Positions 7,814 through 16,160 are shown, counted from the first letter of the stretch. The stretch is 64,000 nucleotides of DNA from Brevibacillus fluminis (GCF_003710825.1 NZ_RHHQ01000028.1:124001-188000); one strand, 5' to 3'. The notes: a model not told the origin generated them from the sequence alone. Program-made: numbers and translations.

Positions 7814-8901
7814 TTGTTTTGCCTCCAACGTGTTGGATCGATGGCTACGACATACAGCCATAAAAAGACAGGGAAAAAATAAGCCATGATCGTGCCGAAT
7901 TGAGAGCCCCATTTTTGCAGCTGGCTAACTTGGTGAAACGTAGGGTTAAAGGCGAAGCTCAGTAAAATGAAAGCAACGGTAAGGACGAGAAGCGGTGGGC
8001 GATGATCTTGTTTGCGCAGAAGCTGGTTGATGCCCAATACAGCGATGAACAAGTAAGGAATACCGCTGGAAGCGATGACAAACAAATAAAACGCTGAAAA
8101 GATGATTTCAATTCGTTCCACAAAAGAAAACTCGAGTGTCTCGAAAAGATTCAGCGTTGGCCAAATATAGGTGACAACCTGGTCAGGGCTGAATCGGATG
8201 TAGCAGACCAGCGTGATCAACAGAAAAACCAGCATGGAGATGGTGTTCGCGATAATGATTCCGCGCGTGGCCCGTTCCTTTTTTTGCAAATAAGGGTACA
8301 GGATAAAGGCAAACTCGAATCCTAAAAACGACAGGATGGTTTTCGGGACAGCCTTGAAAACGGGCAGCCAGCCTTCCTTCAAGATGGGCAGCAGGTGGAT
8401 GAGGTGTCCCTGTTTTAACGCAAAGAAAAACAGAAACAGCATCCAGATCATGAAATAGCTGATGAATTCGGCAAAGCGCCCAAGCATCCTGATTCCACTC
8501 GCAGCGAGCATGTAAGCGGGAATCGAAAATAACATCACAAGATAATAGTTTGCTGTCTGCGGCAGCACCCAGGTCTGGGTAACATGAACCTCTACAAAAA
8601 CGGAATTGACGTAGGAGAAGAGTGCAAACAGAATGAACACAAGGGAAAAAGCTGTACCTAGCCATTTACCGAAATAACGGGGAAGGAGGCCAAAGATCGT
8701 CTCTTCAGGATTGCGTTTCATGATTTGGATGATCATCACGCTCACTGCCATCGCAATCAGCCAGCCCAGCACAATGGAAATCCAGCCGTCCGTACTTGCT
8801 ACTTCCGCCAAGTCCGAAGGCATCGTGAGAATCCCGACGCCAATCTGGGACTGCACGATAAAAAACACGTACTGCAAATAAGTGATCTCGTATTTTTTCA
8901 T
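7810..8901 (-). CDS. Spore germination receptor subunit B (GerB family)
   Basis: A 363-residue integral membrane protein with about ten helices, related to amino acid permeases. It begins with the family pattern YLQYVFFIVQSQIGVGILTMP (in part) and contains a typical FLGFEFAFILYPYLQKK segment in the middle. In germinant receptors the B subunit carries the nutrient-binding pocket. The start overlaps the gerA stop and its stop overlaps the gerC start, each by four bases. Confidence 0.93.
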   Translation of the reverse strand: MKKYEITYLQYVFFIVQSQIGVGILTMPSDLAEVASTDGWISIVLGWLIAMAVSVMIIQIMKRNPEETIFGLLPRYFGKWLGTAFSLVFILFALFSYVNSVFVEVHVTQTWVLPQTANYYLVMLFSIPAYMLAASGIRMLGRFAEFISYFMIWMLFLFFFALKQGHLIHLLPILKEGWLPVFKAVPKTILSFLGFEFAFILYPYLQKKERATRGIIIANTISMLVFLLITLVCYIRFSPDQVVTYIWPTLNLFETLEFSFVERIEIIFSAFYLFVIASSGIPYLFIAVLGINQLLRKQDHRPPLLVLTVAFILLSFAFNPTFHQVSQLQKWGSQFGTIMAYFFPVFLWLYVVAIDPTRWRQNK

Positions 8902-10430
8902 TTGGAATCATCTTTTCTACGATTATTGCCCTGCCGAGTGGTTTGCTGGGGGCGATTGGCGACCGGCCGCTTCGTCATCCACTGAATCGGCAAGCGGATG
9001 ATCGCGTCTTTCCAATCAGAGAAGCGAACGGGCGCAAAGGGACTTCCGTATGGCGTTCCCAACGATTCCAGCGAAATGAGATGGAGGATCAAAACCATCA
9101 ACCCGACGACAATGCCAACGAGACCGAACATGTACGCGGCAATCATCATAGGAAAGCGGAGGATTCTCACAGCTGCCGACAGGTCGGCATTCGGCAAGAT
9201 AAAGGAAGCGATTGCGGTTGTCGCTACCACGATGACCATGATGTTGCTGACAATGCCCGCTGATACAGCCGCTTGTCCGATGACGATGCCGCCGACAATA
9301 CCAACCGTCTGGCCAATTTTGGAAGGCAAGCGCAGTCCGGCCTCTCGCAGCATTTCCAAAGCAAGCTCCATGAGGATCGCCTCCACAAACGGAGGGATCG
9401 GCACCCTTTCGCGAGATTCGCCAATCGAAAGGATCAAATCGAGCGGAATAATATCGTAGTGAAACGTGAGCGCTGCAATGTACAGGGCAGGTAAAAAAAT
9501 TGAGACAAAGAAACCGGCATATCGCATCGCACGGATGAAGGATGCGACGATCCAACGCAGGTTGTAGTCATCGATGCTTTGAAAGAAGGATGACAATGTC
9601 ACCGGGCCCACCAATACGCCTGGGGAGTGATCAACGACCATCACGATTCGTCCCTGAAGGATTTGGGAGGCAGCCGTATCCGGGCGTTCCGTCGATAAGA
9701 ACTGGGGAAACGGTGTAATCCGATTGTCAGCGATTAACTCTTCCAATTCCCCTGTCGTAATAATGGCATCAATATTGATATGTTGGATGCGCTCCTCGAG
9801 TCTCTTCAACGTTTCCGGATTTACTACATCTTCTAGATACAGCAGCGATACTTTTGTTTTGCTTCGCCAGCCAACGACCATATCTTTTATTTTTAAATCC
9901 TGATCGGGAATGAAAAGGCGAAGCAGCGAGATGTTATACCCGCTCGATTCGATGAACCCGAGATGGGAACCTTTTAATGCAGACTCCGTTTGCGGCTCTG
10001 TATTGGATCGCTGCGGCCATCCTGGCGTATTGAGTATCAGGCAATAGGGTGCGCCATCGACGAACAGCACGCTTTTCCCAAAGAGGATGGATTCCTTGAT
10101 GGCTGCCCAGGTGGAGGCAGTTTGTTTCAAGCCTACTGGCAGTTCCAAGTCAGACAGCTCGGTGAACGAATGGGTTTTGAACAACAAAGGATGAAGGATG
10201 TTGTTGTTGATGATGTCGTTGTCGACGATCCCATTTAAATAGACCAGCAGGGCAGTGACGTTAATTCCACTGATCACAAAAGTGGAAGTGATCAGGTCGG
10301 GTATATCATGAAATATCGTCTGCAGTCTCTGGCGGTTCTCGGACAGATCGGGACTGATGTGCTCATTGTCCCCTCCGTGCAGGAGCTGCTGAATGGCTGA
10401 TTTGCGAATCCGTTTATAGAAAAGCCTCAT
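8898..10430 (-). CDS. Spore germination receptor subunit A (GerA family)
   Basis: A 510-residue protein with a hydrophilic N-terminal half and a membrane-embedded C-terminal half of about five helices. Diagnostic stretches are GSHLGFIESSGYNISLLR (about 156-173), ERPDTAASQILQGRIVMVVD (about 249-268) and IPPFVEAILMELALEMLREA (about 346-365). The tail is basic and rich in Arg/Lys/Gln. It is first gene of the A-B-C operon. Upstream on the minus strand, GAATA and AAATCTA spaced about 17 bases apart resemble a forespore sigma-G promoter, but the match is weak. Confidence 0.93.
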   Translation of the reverse strand: MRLFYKRIRKSAIQQLLHGGDNEHISPDLSENRQRLQTIFHDIPDLITSTFVISGINVTALLVYLNGIVDNDIINNNILHPLLFKTHSFTELSDLELPVGLKQTASTWAAIKESILFGKSVLFVDGAPYCLILNTPGWPQRSNTEPQTESALKGSHLGFIESSGYNISLLRLFIPDQDLKIKDMVVGWRSKTKVSLLYLEDVVNPETLKRLEERIQHINIDAIITTGELEELIADNRITPFPQFLSTERPDTAASQILQGRIVMVVDHSPGVLVGPVTLSSFFQSIDDYNLRWIVASFIRAMRYAGFFVSIFLPALYIAALTFHYDIIPLDLILSIGESRERVPIPPFVEAILMELALEMLREAGLRLPSKIGQTVGIVGGIVIGQAAVSAGIVSNIMVIVVATTAIASFILPNADLSAAVRILRFPMMIAAYMFGLVGIVVGLMVLILHLISLESLGTPYGSPFAPVRFSDWKDAIIRLPIQWMTKRPVANRPQQTTRQGNNRRKDDSK

Positions 10431-10553
10431 CGAGTTATCTCCCGAAAGAAGAGAGTGGTGTCACTATGCTTTTAGATTTTGTAGTTTGCCCGTATTTATT
10501 CCAATTGACGGCATTCATGCCAACGTCGCCCTACGAAATAGACGGAAAAGGAA

Positions 10554-10595
10554 AAAGAAGCATGCTGGTGCAGCGGCATGCTTCTTTCTTTTGGG
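10554..10595 (-). terminator. Terminator downstream of the MFS gene
   Basis: A perfect 12-base stem, AAAGAAGCATGC (10554-10565) with its complement at 10576-10587, and a 10-base loop. On the minus strand it is followed by TTTTTCCTTTT, so it terminates the MFS transcript. The rest of the 171-base gap to gerA shows nothing beyond the possible sporulation promoter. Confidence 0.8.
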
Positions 10596-10601
10596 CTGAA
10601 C

Positions 10602-11831
10602 TCACAGCTTGTCGTCAACAGGGACGCGTTTACGCGGCGAGCGAGAGTGTAGCATGCGACCGGCGGCAGCCACGAAGGTTTCCAGGGCGCCGACCGAGGC
10701 GAACACCAATTTGGCGCCAATGATGCCGGCCATGCTCGTGCCGATACCTGTGGACAACAAGCTGATTGGTTCGTTCACGGTGCTGAAGATACCGTATACG
10801 CGCCCGCGCAGCGATGGTTGGACCGTCTGCTGAATGATCGTGTCGGTTACAATCGTATTCATCGTCGCTGTAATGCCGAAGATGAGCCAAAGCGATACGA
10901 CCACGTAGAGATTCGTACTAAAAGCGAACACAATCACCAGCATGCCGTCTATCAATAACGTCAGCAGAAACAGCGGCAGTATGCGGATATAGCGAAGGCA
11001 GGCGCGAACAAGTAGCGCACCGGCCAATCCGCCCGCGCCAATTGCGGAAAACAGGTAGCCGACAATCGCTTCGGTCTGACCGTAATGACTCAGGTTTTGT
11101 TTTACATGGATGAATAGGAGTGTGCCTTGCATTGCAAAAACAAACGTTACCAGCATCGAGACGATTACCAGGTACGTGAGCGCAGCATCCTGCCGGATCG
11201 TTTTCCAGCCTACGAGCAATTCTTGCCAACCAGTGGAGGTATCGCTTTCCGATGGTTTGTGAGGTTGCTTTGTTCGCGTAGGCGTGCGTACGAACCAGAC
11301 GATCATTGTCGCAGCGATTGTCAGAGCGCCGGCAATTAGAAATGCATGGTTGGCTCCCAGCAACGCAATGAGGAAGGCGGCGATCGGCGGCCTTGCGATG
11401 AGTGTGATATTGCGCAGCATCGAATCGAAGCTGTTGGCATCGACGAAGTGCACCTCTGCCACCAAGGATGGCTGTAATGCCTTCCTGGCCGGCAGATACA
11501 TGGCAAAGGCGATCCCATTGAACAGCTCCAGCAAATAAATCTGCCACAGCGCATGGGCAAAGTAGAGGGCGGTTGTGCACAAGCCGCTGGCGAGAAACGA
11601 GGTGAGGATGATGGTTTTGCGGTCAAAGCGGTCAGCTAGGATGCCCGCGATGGCACTGCAGGCGATCATCGCGATTGTTTCGAGCATCGTCAGGATGCCG
11701 ACATGGAACGGATTGTCACTTAGCGACATCACTAGCGAAATCGTGCCGAAATAGGTGATTGTTTTTGCAGTGCTTTCTACATAGACGCCGCTCGTCAGCA
11801 AGATAAATGGCTTCGTAAGTCCATTTTTCAT
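10602..11831 (-). CDS. MFS transporter, macrolide-efflux-like (MFS_3 type)
   Basis: A 409-residue major facilitator protein. It has the loop motif GILADRFDRKTII (about 63-75) and the second-half pattern QQTVQPSLRGRVYGIFSTVNE (in part), both typical of the Mef/enterobactin-exporter-like group. Its start at 11831 has a GGGGGA ribosome binding site. A 14-codon leader ORF with a strong ribosome binding site lies 18 bases upstream, which suggests induction by stalled ribosomes, as known for macrolide and other antibiotic resistance genes. The substrate is inferred only from family and leader. Confidence 0.87.
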   Translation of the reverse strand: MKNGLTKPFILLTSGVYVESTAKTITYFGTISLVMSLSDNPFHVGILTMLETIAMIACSAIAGILADRFDRKTIILTSFLASGLCTTALYFAHALWQIYLLELFNGIAFAMYLPARKALQPSLVAEVHFVDANSFDSMLRNITLIARPPIAAFLIALLGANHAFLIAGALTIAATMIVWFVRTPTRTKQPHKPSESDTSTGWQELLVGWKTIRQDAALTYLVIVSMLVTFVFAMQGTLLFIHVKQNLSHYGQTEAIVGYLFSAIGAGGLAGALLVRACLRYIRILPLFLLTLLIDGMLVIVFAFSTNLYVVVSLWLIFGITATMNTIVTDTIIQQTVQPSLRGRVYGIFSTVNEPISLLSTGIGTSMAGIIGAKLVFASVGALETFVAAAGRMLHSRSPRKRVPVDDKL

Positions 11832-11849
11832 GGATATCCCCCAAAATAG

Positions 11850-11894
11850 CTAGAATGCGCGTACTTCGGGGGAGTGTGCAATCAAGAGAATCAT
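11850..11894 (-). CDS. Leader peptide upstream of the MFS pump
   Basis: A 14-codon ORF, peptide MILLIAHSPEVRAF, ending in TAG 18 bases before the pump start. It has the best ribosome binding site of the region (AAAAGGAGGTGAC, 11913-11901). Its TCCCCC codons can pair with the GGGGGA that serves as the pump's ribosome binding site. This is the layout of a translational attenuator: ribosome stalling in the leader would free the pump's start. It is too short for homology, so the case rests on the signals. Confidence 0.6.
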   Translation of the reverse strand: MILLIAHSPEVRAF

Positions 11895-11921
11895 CGTCGG
11901 GTCACCTCCTTTTGCAAATGA

Positions 11922-11970
11922 GTGTTTTTTTATTATGGTAATAAATCTGGAATGTTTTTACAACGACAGA
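11922..11970 (-). promoter_or_regulatory. Possible promoter of the leader-MFS transcript
   Basis: On the minus strand TTGTAA, a 17-base spacer and TACCAT lie just upstream of the leader's ribosome binding site. The match is moderate. An AGGCGCC/GGCGCCT hairpin at the end of the acetyltransferase gene (about 11971-11990) may reduce read-through. Confidence 0.4.
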
Positions 11971-11978
11971 AGGCGCCT

Positions 11979-12557
11979 CTAGGGCGCCTGCACATATTTC
12001 GCGCGGTATTCGTGCTCCAAGATGCTCATGAGGATGGAATCGTGGTACTGGTGGTTGTAGAACAGGGCTTCGCGCTGCAAGCCTTCCTTCACGAATCCCA
12101 CTTTTTCATAAACATGCTGTGCGCGTGCATTGTAGGAAAAGACGTTCAGTTCGATGCGGTGCAGGTTGAGAATACCGAAGCCGTAATCGAGCATCAGCTT
12201 CATCGCTTCCGTGCCGTACCCTTTGCCCTGGAATTGCTCGCTGATGGCAATCCGGATGTTTGAAGTTCGGTTCATGCCGTCGATGTCCTGCAGCGCAATG
12301 TCACCGATGACCGTGTCATCCTCGCAGAGTGCGATCAGCAGCAGGACACAGGAAGAGTCTTGCGATTTCCCGTCGATATAGCGTGAGATTTGTTCCTTGG
12401 TGAAATGCTTTTGCGTTCCAGTTAAGCGCCTGACCTCCGGGTGATACAAGGTGCGGTAGTACAATTCGCTATCTTCCTGATTGAGCGGGCGCAAATAGAC
12501 GCGCGCGCCTTCGAGAAAACGCACGGGACGATCTGTTTCGTGTGGCACGTTTGACAT
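11979..12557 (-). CDS. GNAT-family N-acetyltransferase (RimJ/RimL type)
   Basis: A 192-residue acetyltransferase. It begins with the RimJ/RimL pattern ARVYLRPLNQEDSELYYR (about 19-36). The acetyl-CoA pyrophosphate loop is QFQGKGYGTEAMKLML (about 107-122), followed by LHRIELNVFSYNARAQHVYEKVGF, the usual C-terminal strand-helix. The ribosome binding site is CAGGAGG. The acceptor could be a ribosomal protein N-terminus, an antibiotic or another amine; nothing in the sequence decides this. Its proximity to a drug pump is suggestive only. Confidence 0.9.
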   Translation of the reverse strand: MSNVPHETDRPVRFLEGARVYLRPLNQEDSELYYRTLYHPEVRRLTGTQKHFTKEQISRYIDGKSQDSSCVLLLIALCEDDTVIGDIALQDIDGMNRTSNIRIAISEQFQGKGYGTEAMKLMLDYGFGILNLHRIELNVFSYNARAQHVYEKVGFVKEGLQREALFYNHQYHDSILMSILEHEYRAKYVQAP

Positions 12558-12624
12558 AGGGAAAACCTCCTGAATAATGTATCCTTACTATAATGAAATG
12601 GTGACTGTTGGAAAATGAGCAGTT

Positions 12625-12662
12625 TATAATAAATTGAAAGGACAGAAGAGGAGGAGCCAGGC
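12625..12662 (+). promoter_or_regulatory. -10 element and RBS of the MocR gene
   Basis: TATAAT at 12625-12630 with no good -35 (GTGACT, 18 bases upstream), then GAGGAGGAG before the GTG at 12663. A poor -35 fits an activator-dependent or autoregulated promoter. Confidence 0.45.
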
Positions 12663-14075
12663 GTGTTGATTGTGCCAGTTTTGGAGGGAGATGATGATAC
12701 CCCTCATTACGTACAGCTCTATCGATTTTTCAAAACGGAAATCGCCACGGGCCGACTTTCTGAGCAGACGCGGCTGCCTTCTGTCCGTAAGCTTGCCGAT
12801 TTGCTCTCGCTGAGCACAACACCGGTCGAGACGGCGTATCAGCAGCTGGTGGCGGAAGGCTTTATCGGAAGCAGGCCAAGGCAAGGGTATTTCGTGCAAA
12901 AGATGCCCGAGCCTTATGCGCAATTGGGCAAAGGTAAGCCGGAAGCGGTAACAGCGCCTCCACTGCTGCCAAAAGGCGCGTACGAATATAACTTCCATTT
13001 GTCCAAAAATGATTTCAGCGTGTTTCCGTTCCAGACGTGGAGGCGGCTTGTGAATCAAACAATCCAGCGGGAGCAGCAGGACCTGCTGTTTTATGGCGAT
13101 CCCCAGGGGGAAAGCGGACTGCGGCAGGAGCTTGCCCGCTATTTGCGCCAGTTTCGCGGAGTCGAGTGCGTCCCTGATCAGATCGTCATCGCCGCCGATC
13201 AATATGTGCTGCTGTCGTTTTTGTCGTTGCTGCTCAAGGAGGAGCACGCTCGAATCGGCATCGAAAATCCCAGCTATCCGCTGCACCGCTCCACCTTTGC
13301 CCATCATGGACTGGAGGTGGTGCCGATATCGCTTGAAGATGACGGCATCTCAATCGAGGAGCTGTATCAAAAAGGAGTGCGGGTCGCTTGCGTCTCTCCT
13401 TCCCACCAATACCCAAGAGGGATGATCATGCCGATTTCCCAACGATTGAAGCTGTTGGAGTGGGCGAAGGAAACAGCGGGACTGATCATCGAGGATGATT
13501 ATGACGGAGAATTCCGCTATCATGGCAGGCCAATTCCGTCTTTGCAGGGGCTTGTGCCGGATGCACCGGTCGTTTATCTCGGGGGATTCGGGCAGGTGGT
13601 AGCGCCGGCGATGTGCATCTGCTACATGGTGCTGCCGCGCTTTTTACTGGAGCGGTATCGGCTGCTGTATCGCCAGCTTTTGTTCGAGCAGTCCTCGTCA
13701 CCGTTGAATCAGAAAGTAATGCAGCTGTTCATGGAGAAAGGGCATTTTGAAAAGCATGTCCGCAAAATGCGGAATGTGTACCGGAAAAAACACGATGTGC
13801 TCATCGCAGCGATCCAGAAGCATTTGGGAGAGAGGGTGGAAATCATCGGGAGGGACGCGGGGTTCCATCTGCTGCTTCGAGCCAAAAGCCCGCGCACAGA
13901 AGCTGACTTGCTGGGCAGCGCAAGGCAGGCGGGCATCAACCTCGCCTCCGCGGCGTACACCTGGTTTGGACCCAATCAGGAGGAACGCAAAGAATTCCTG
14001 ATCGGGTTCGGTGGAATTGATACGGATAAAATTGAGCCCGGAATCAAGCTTCTTCGGGAGGTATGGTTCGATTAA
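12663..14075 (+). CDS. MocR/GabR-family regulator lacking the PLP lysine
   Basis: A 470-residue fusion of an N-terminal GntR winged helix (LPSVRKLADLLSLSTTPVETAY, in part, about 40-60) and a C-terminal fold-type I aminotransferase domain. The aminotransferase part keeps IIEDDYDGEFRYHG (about 276-289). However, the site that binds pyridoxal phosphate in MocR proteins, usually G-T-F-S-K-x-L-x-P, reads GGFGQVVAP here, so the Schiff-base lysine is Gln311 (codon CAG at 13593). The length is otherwise normal, with no frameshift. It starts at GTG 12663 behind GAGGAGGAG. It may bind another ligand, or PLP non-covalently. Confidence 0.9.
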   Translation: MLIVPVLEGDDDTPHYVQLYRFFKTEIATGRLSEQTRLPSVRKLADLLSLSTTPVETAYQQLVAEGFIGSRPRQGYFVQKMPEPYAQLGKGKPEAVTAPPLLPKGAYEYNFHLSKNDFSVFPFQTWRRLVNQTIQREQQDLLFYGDPQGESGLRQELARYLRQFRGVECVPDQIVIAADQYVLLSFLSLLLKEEHARIGIENPSYPLHRSTFAHHGLEVVPISLEDDGISIEELYQKGVRVACVSPSHQYPRGMIMPISQRLKLLEWAKETAGLIIEDDYDGEFRYHGRPIPSLQGLVPDAPVVYLGGFGQVVAPAMCICYMVLPRFLLERYRLLYRQLLFEQSSSPLNQKVMQLFMEKGHFEKHVRKMRNVYRKKHDVLIAAIQKHLGERVEIIGRDAGFHLLLRAKSPRTEADLLGSARQAGINLASAAYTWFGPNQEERKEFLIGFGGIDTDKIEPGIKLLREVWFD

Positions 14076-14380
14076 GGCTTTTGCACTGGGCGTTTCTCGA
14101 TTTCTTCACTTACGACAAAAGCCAGATCGTCATTGCCGAAAATAGACAGCACGCCCAGCAGGGTGGCGTCAGGGATTTCTTCCGATTCTTCAATCGGCAC
14201 GGTGAGCTCTGTCATTTGCTTCAACAGCGGGTTTACGTGTTGGGTAGGATAGGCTCTGCAATAGAGCTCCTGCGGGTCGAGCCCGTTGTTGACACACCAT
14301 TGTGCGAAAATCAGGATCATCATGCCTTCATCGCGCTGATAATTTTGAATCACCTGTTCTTCCATTTCTTTTTTGTTCAT
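14072..14380 (-). CDS. Conserved small acidic protein, function unknown
   Basis: A 102-residue protein with no signal peptide or membrane segment. It is rich in Glu, with a stretch EEQVIQNYQRDEGMMILIFA near the start and IFGNDDLAFVVSEEIEKRP near the end. The ribosome binding site AAAGGAG is good. Its stop overlaps the MocR stop by four bases, tail to tail. I recognise no family and propose no function. Confidence 0.65.
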   Translation of the reverse strand: MNKKEMEEQVIQNYQRDEGMMILIFAQWCVNNGLDPQELYCRAYPTQHVNPLLKQMTELTVPIEESEEIPDATLLGVLSIFGNDDLAFVVSEEIEKRPVQKP

Positions 14381-14615
14381 CTGAATGCTCCTTTGTTTTT
14401 GGCCAACAGACCTGTGTCTCCTATTGTAGGGAAGGATAGGGACTCCGGCAAGAAAAGAAAGGCAGTGGAGCGTATGGGCAAAATTAGGAACACCCCGCTG
14501 TAACGGCGGTGAAAGCGGCTGAGAATCGCGTCTGCTGCCAGTTTTCGGTAGAGGGTCACGCCAACTTGCTTTTCACTTCCAGCTGTGGTAAAGTTCAACT
14601 ATAGCCAACGCTTTG

Positions 14616-14674
14616 ATTCACATATTGTAAAGGGTTGACATTAGATCGGATTGTACCTTTTACAATATGTGAAT
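14616..14674 (+). promoter_or_regulatory. 18-base inverted repeat around the cold-shock promoter
   Basis: ATTCACATATTGTAAAGG (14616-14633) is repeated inverted at 14656-14674 with one extra A. TTGACA (14635-14640) lies in the loop, and a -10-like TTTTAC or TACAAT lies in the right arm, so the repeat brackets the probable promoter of the cold-shock gene. It could be an operator or, if transcribed from further upstream, a leader hairpin followed by TTTTATTTT. The remaining part of the 14381-14731 gap shows nothing I can name. Confidence 0.6.
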
Positions 14675-14731
14675 TTTATTTTCATGGAATAAAATGATCA
14701 TGTTACATTAAAATGTTGGAGGTATTTGTTC

Positions 14732-14932
14732 ATGCAAACAGGTACAGTTAAATGGTTCAATGCTGAAAAAGGTTTCGGTTTCATCGAAGTTGAAGGCGGC
14801 AGCGACGTATTCGTACACTTCTCCGCTATCAAAGGCGACGGTTTCAAAACTTTGGATGAAGGCCAACGCGTTCAATTTGACGTAGTTCAAGGCAACCGCG
14901 GCCCACAAGCTGAAAACGTAACAAAACTGTAA
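14732..14932 (+). CDS. Cold-shock protein (CspA/CspB family)
   Basis: A 66-residue single cold-shock domain. Both RNA-binding motifs are present: KGFGFIEV (about 13-20) and VFVHFSAI (about 26-33). It binds single-stranded RNA and DNA and keeps mRNAs unfolded. ATG 14732 is chosen over TTG 14726 because it is ten bases from GGAGG and matches the usual start. It is followed by a weak terminator and then by the YdjO gene. The upstream inverted repeat probably matters for regulation. Confidence 0.97.
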   Translation: MQTGTVKWFNAEKGFGFIEVEGGSDVFVHFSAIKGDGFKTLDEGQRVQFDVVQGNRGPQAENVTKL

Positions 14933-14943
14933 GACAAAAACCA

Positions 14944-14985
14944 AGCTGCCCGATACAAGCAAGTAAAGGGCAGTTCTTCTTTTGG
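14944..14985 (+). terminator. Attenuator/terminator between csp and ydjO
   Basis: AGCTGCCC (14944-14951) pairs with GGGCAGTT (14968-14975), followed by CTTCTTTT. With a weak T-run and a gene only about 30 bases on, it probably lets part of the transcripts through. Confidence 0.55.
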
Positions 14986-15011
14986 TCAGACATAATCAAA
15001 GGGGGGTCTTC

Positions 15012-15221
15012 ATGTTTAATGGTAAGAAGTCGATAGAGGAAGTTCCGAAGGAAAATACGCCGATCTGGTCTTGCACGAAAGAGGGTTGTAACGGTTGGAT
15101 GCGTGCTAATTTTACATTCGAGCATCTGCCGGCTTGCCCATTGTGTGCGTCCCCGATGGTTAGTGACAGCAAAATGCTGGCGCCGCTCACCAACTATAAC
15201 CCGATTCAAAAACAGGAATAG
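15012..15221 (+). CDS. ydjO: Cold-inducible YdjO-family zinc-ribbon protein
   Basis: A 69-residue protein with two cysteine pairs, WSCTKEGCNGWM (about 20-31) and PACPLCASPM (about 41-50), the expected pattern of a zinc ribbon. It matches the cold-inducible YdjO family of Bacillales. ATG 15012 follows GGGGGGTCTT; the frame is open ten codons further up without a ribosome binding site. The position directly after a cold-shock gene fits co-induction. The molecular role is not known. Confidence 0.85.
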   Translation: MFNGKKSIEEVPKENTPIWSCTKEGCNGWMRANFTFEHLPACPLCASPMVSDSKMLAPLTNYNPIQKQE

Positions 15222-15242
15222 TCGACGGCAGCTAGAACAAAT

Positions 15243-15286
15243 AAGACCGCAATCCGAATGAACATCGGATACGCGGTCTTTTTCCT
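15243..15286 (+). terminator. Terminator after ydjO
   Basis: A two-part stem: AAGACCGC (15243-15250) with GCGGTCTT (15273-15280), and inside it ATCCGA with TCGGAT. TTTTT follows. Confidence 0.88.
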
Positions 15287-15295
15287 TAGTTTTTC

Positions 15296-15787
15296 TTATT
15301 CCACGTGGCGGAAGCCTTCCTCATGCAAATAAAGCGCGGCTTCCTTATACGATTCGAATGCGGATTCAAGATGAGCGCCGTCATACAGATTCCACAGCTC
15401 GTTTTCACGGACCAACAGGAGAGTGTGGCCTTCCTTGTTGCGCCATGTCTCTTCTTGCGGCTCTTCCGCATCCGCTCCCCCCACTTCTTTCGCAGGCGGC
15501 ACATAAGGCGGCTGGGAGAGCATGTGGATCACTTTTTCAATCAAGGTGCGCAGGTCATCGGCGGAGTAGTCGCGGATGTTGACCATGCCTTTGTCGTCCT
15601 TTTGATACCCTTTCAAGTGGCCGGCGTAAACGAAGCCGTTGCCGTTCGGGTGAAGATGGTAGACGACATTCTTTTTCTCATGGAGACTCTCTTCATATTG
15701 ATAATTCAACCGGCCCAGTGATACCTTCTTTTCCTGCAATTCCGGGAATGAAGCGATGATCGCTTGTTTTTCTTCGAATGTAAGCAT
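15296..15787 (-). CDS. Conserved soluble protein, function unknown
   Basis: A 163-residue protein without signal peptide or membrane segment. The frame is open much further upstream, but GGAGGAATCC precedes ATG 15787, and the N-terminus from there (MLTFEEKQAIIASFPELQ) is a plausible start. The first 90 residues look like a compact domain (SLGRLNYQYEES, then GFVYAGHL). They are followed by a Pro/Glu-rich linker (about 98-118) and a short C-terminal domain of about 45 residues (LLLVRENELWNLYDG and onward). I do not recognise the family. Confidence 0.72.
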   Translation of the reverse strand: MLTFEEKQAIIASFPELQEKKVSLGRLNYQYEESLHEKKNVVYHLHPNGNGFVYAGHLKGYQKDDKGMVNIRDYSADDLRTLIEKVIHMLSQPPYVPPAKEVGGADAEEPQEETWRNKEGHTLLLVRENELWNLYDGAHLESAFESYKEAALYLHEEGFRHVE

Positions 15788-15851
15788 GGATTCCTCCGTA
15801 ACGATTATGGTGGTGATTCCTTTATTATACCATAGCAGGGAGTGCGAACAC

Positions 15852-16049
15852 ATGAATGGACAAAATCGCAATGACATCAAGCCAGGGCTCTCGGTTAGCA
15901 TTGTGCTGAAGCAGGACCAGCGTACGGGAAAGCTGACGCGCGGCATCGTCAAGGACATCCTAACCAATTCGAGCACACACCCCCATGGCATCAAAGTGAG
16001 GCTTACGGATGGACAAGTAGGGCGGGTGAAGGAGATTCATCCCTCCTGA
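15852..16049 (+). CDS. ywbE: YwbE family protein (DUF2196)
   Basis: A 65-residue protein that matches the YwbE family along its whole length: MNGQNRNDIKPGLSV at the start, then KQDQRTGKLTRGIVKDIL, then HPHGIKVRLTDGQVGRVK. It is a small, basic, beta-rich protein with a KOW-like look, so RNA binding is possible but unproven. ATG 15852 follows AGGGAGTG. It is divergent from the unknown gene at 15787. Confidence 0.88.
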   Translation: MNGQNRNDIKPGLSVSIVLKQDQRTGKLTRGIVKDILTNSSTHPHGIKVRLTDGQVGRVKEIHPS

Positions 16050-16160
16050 CAGCCTGATGCGTCCCCGTTGCACAACCCTTCAGCTCTGGACGAACAGAGG
16101 AAGGAATAGTACCATCAAGACAAGCGTAAATACGATGAGACTGCAACAGGGGTGTTCCGC

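Noticed and set aside
14500..14560. Thiamine pyrophosphate riboswitch suggested by GGCTGAGA and a nearby CACCCCG
   Set aside because: The remaining conserved TPP segments (ACCTGAT and the second stem) are absent and the next gene is a cold-shock gene, not a thiamine gene.
14377..14598. 73-codon minus-strand frame upstream of the small acidic protein
   Set aside because: No ribosome binding site, no family features, and it spans the promoter region of the cold-shock side.
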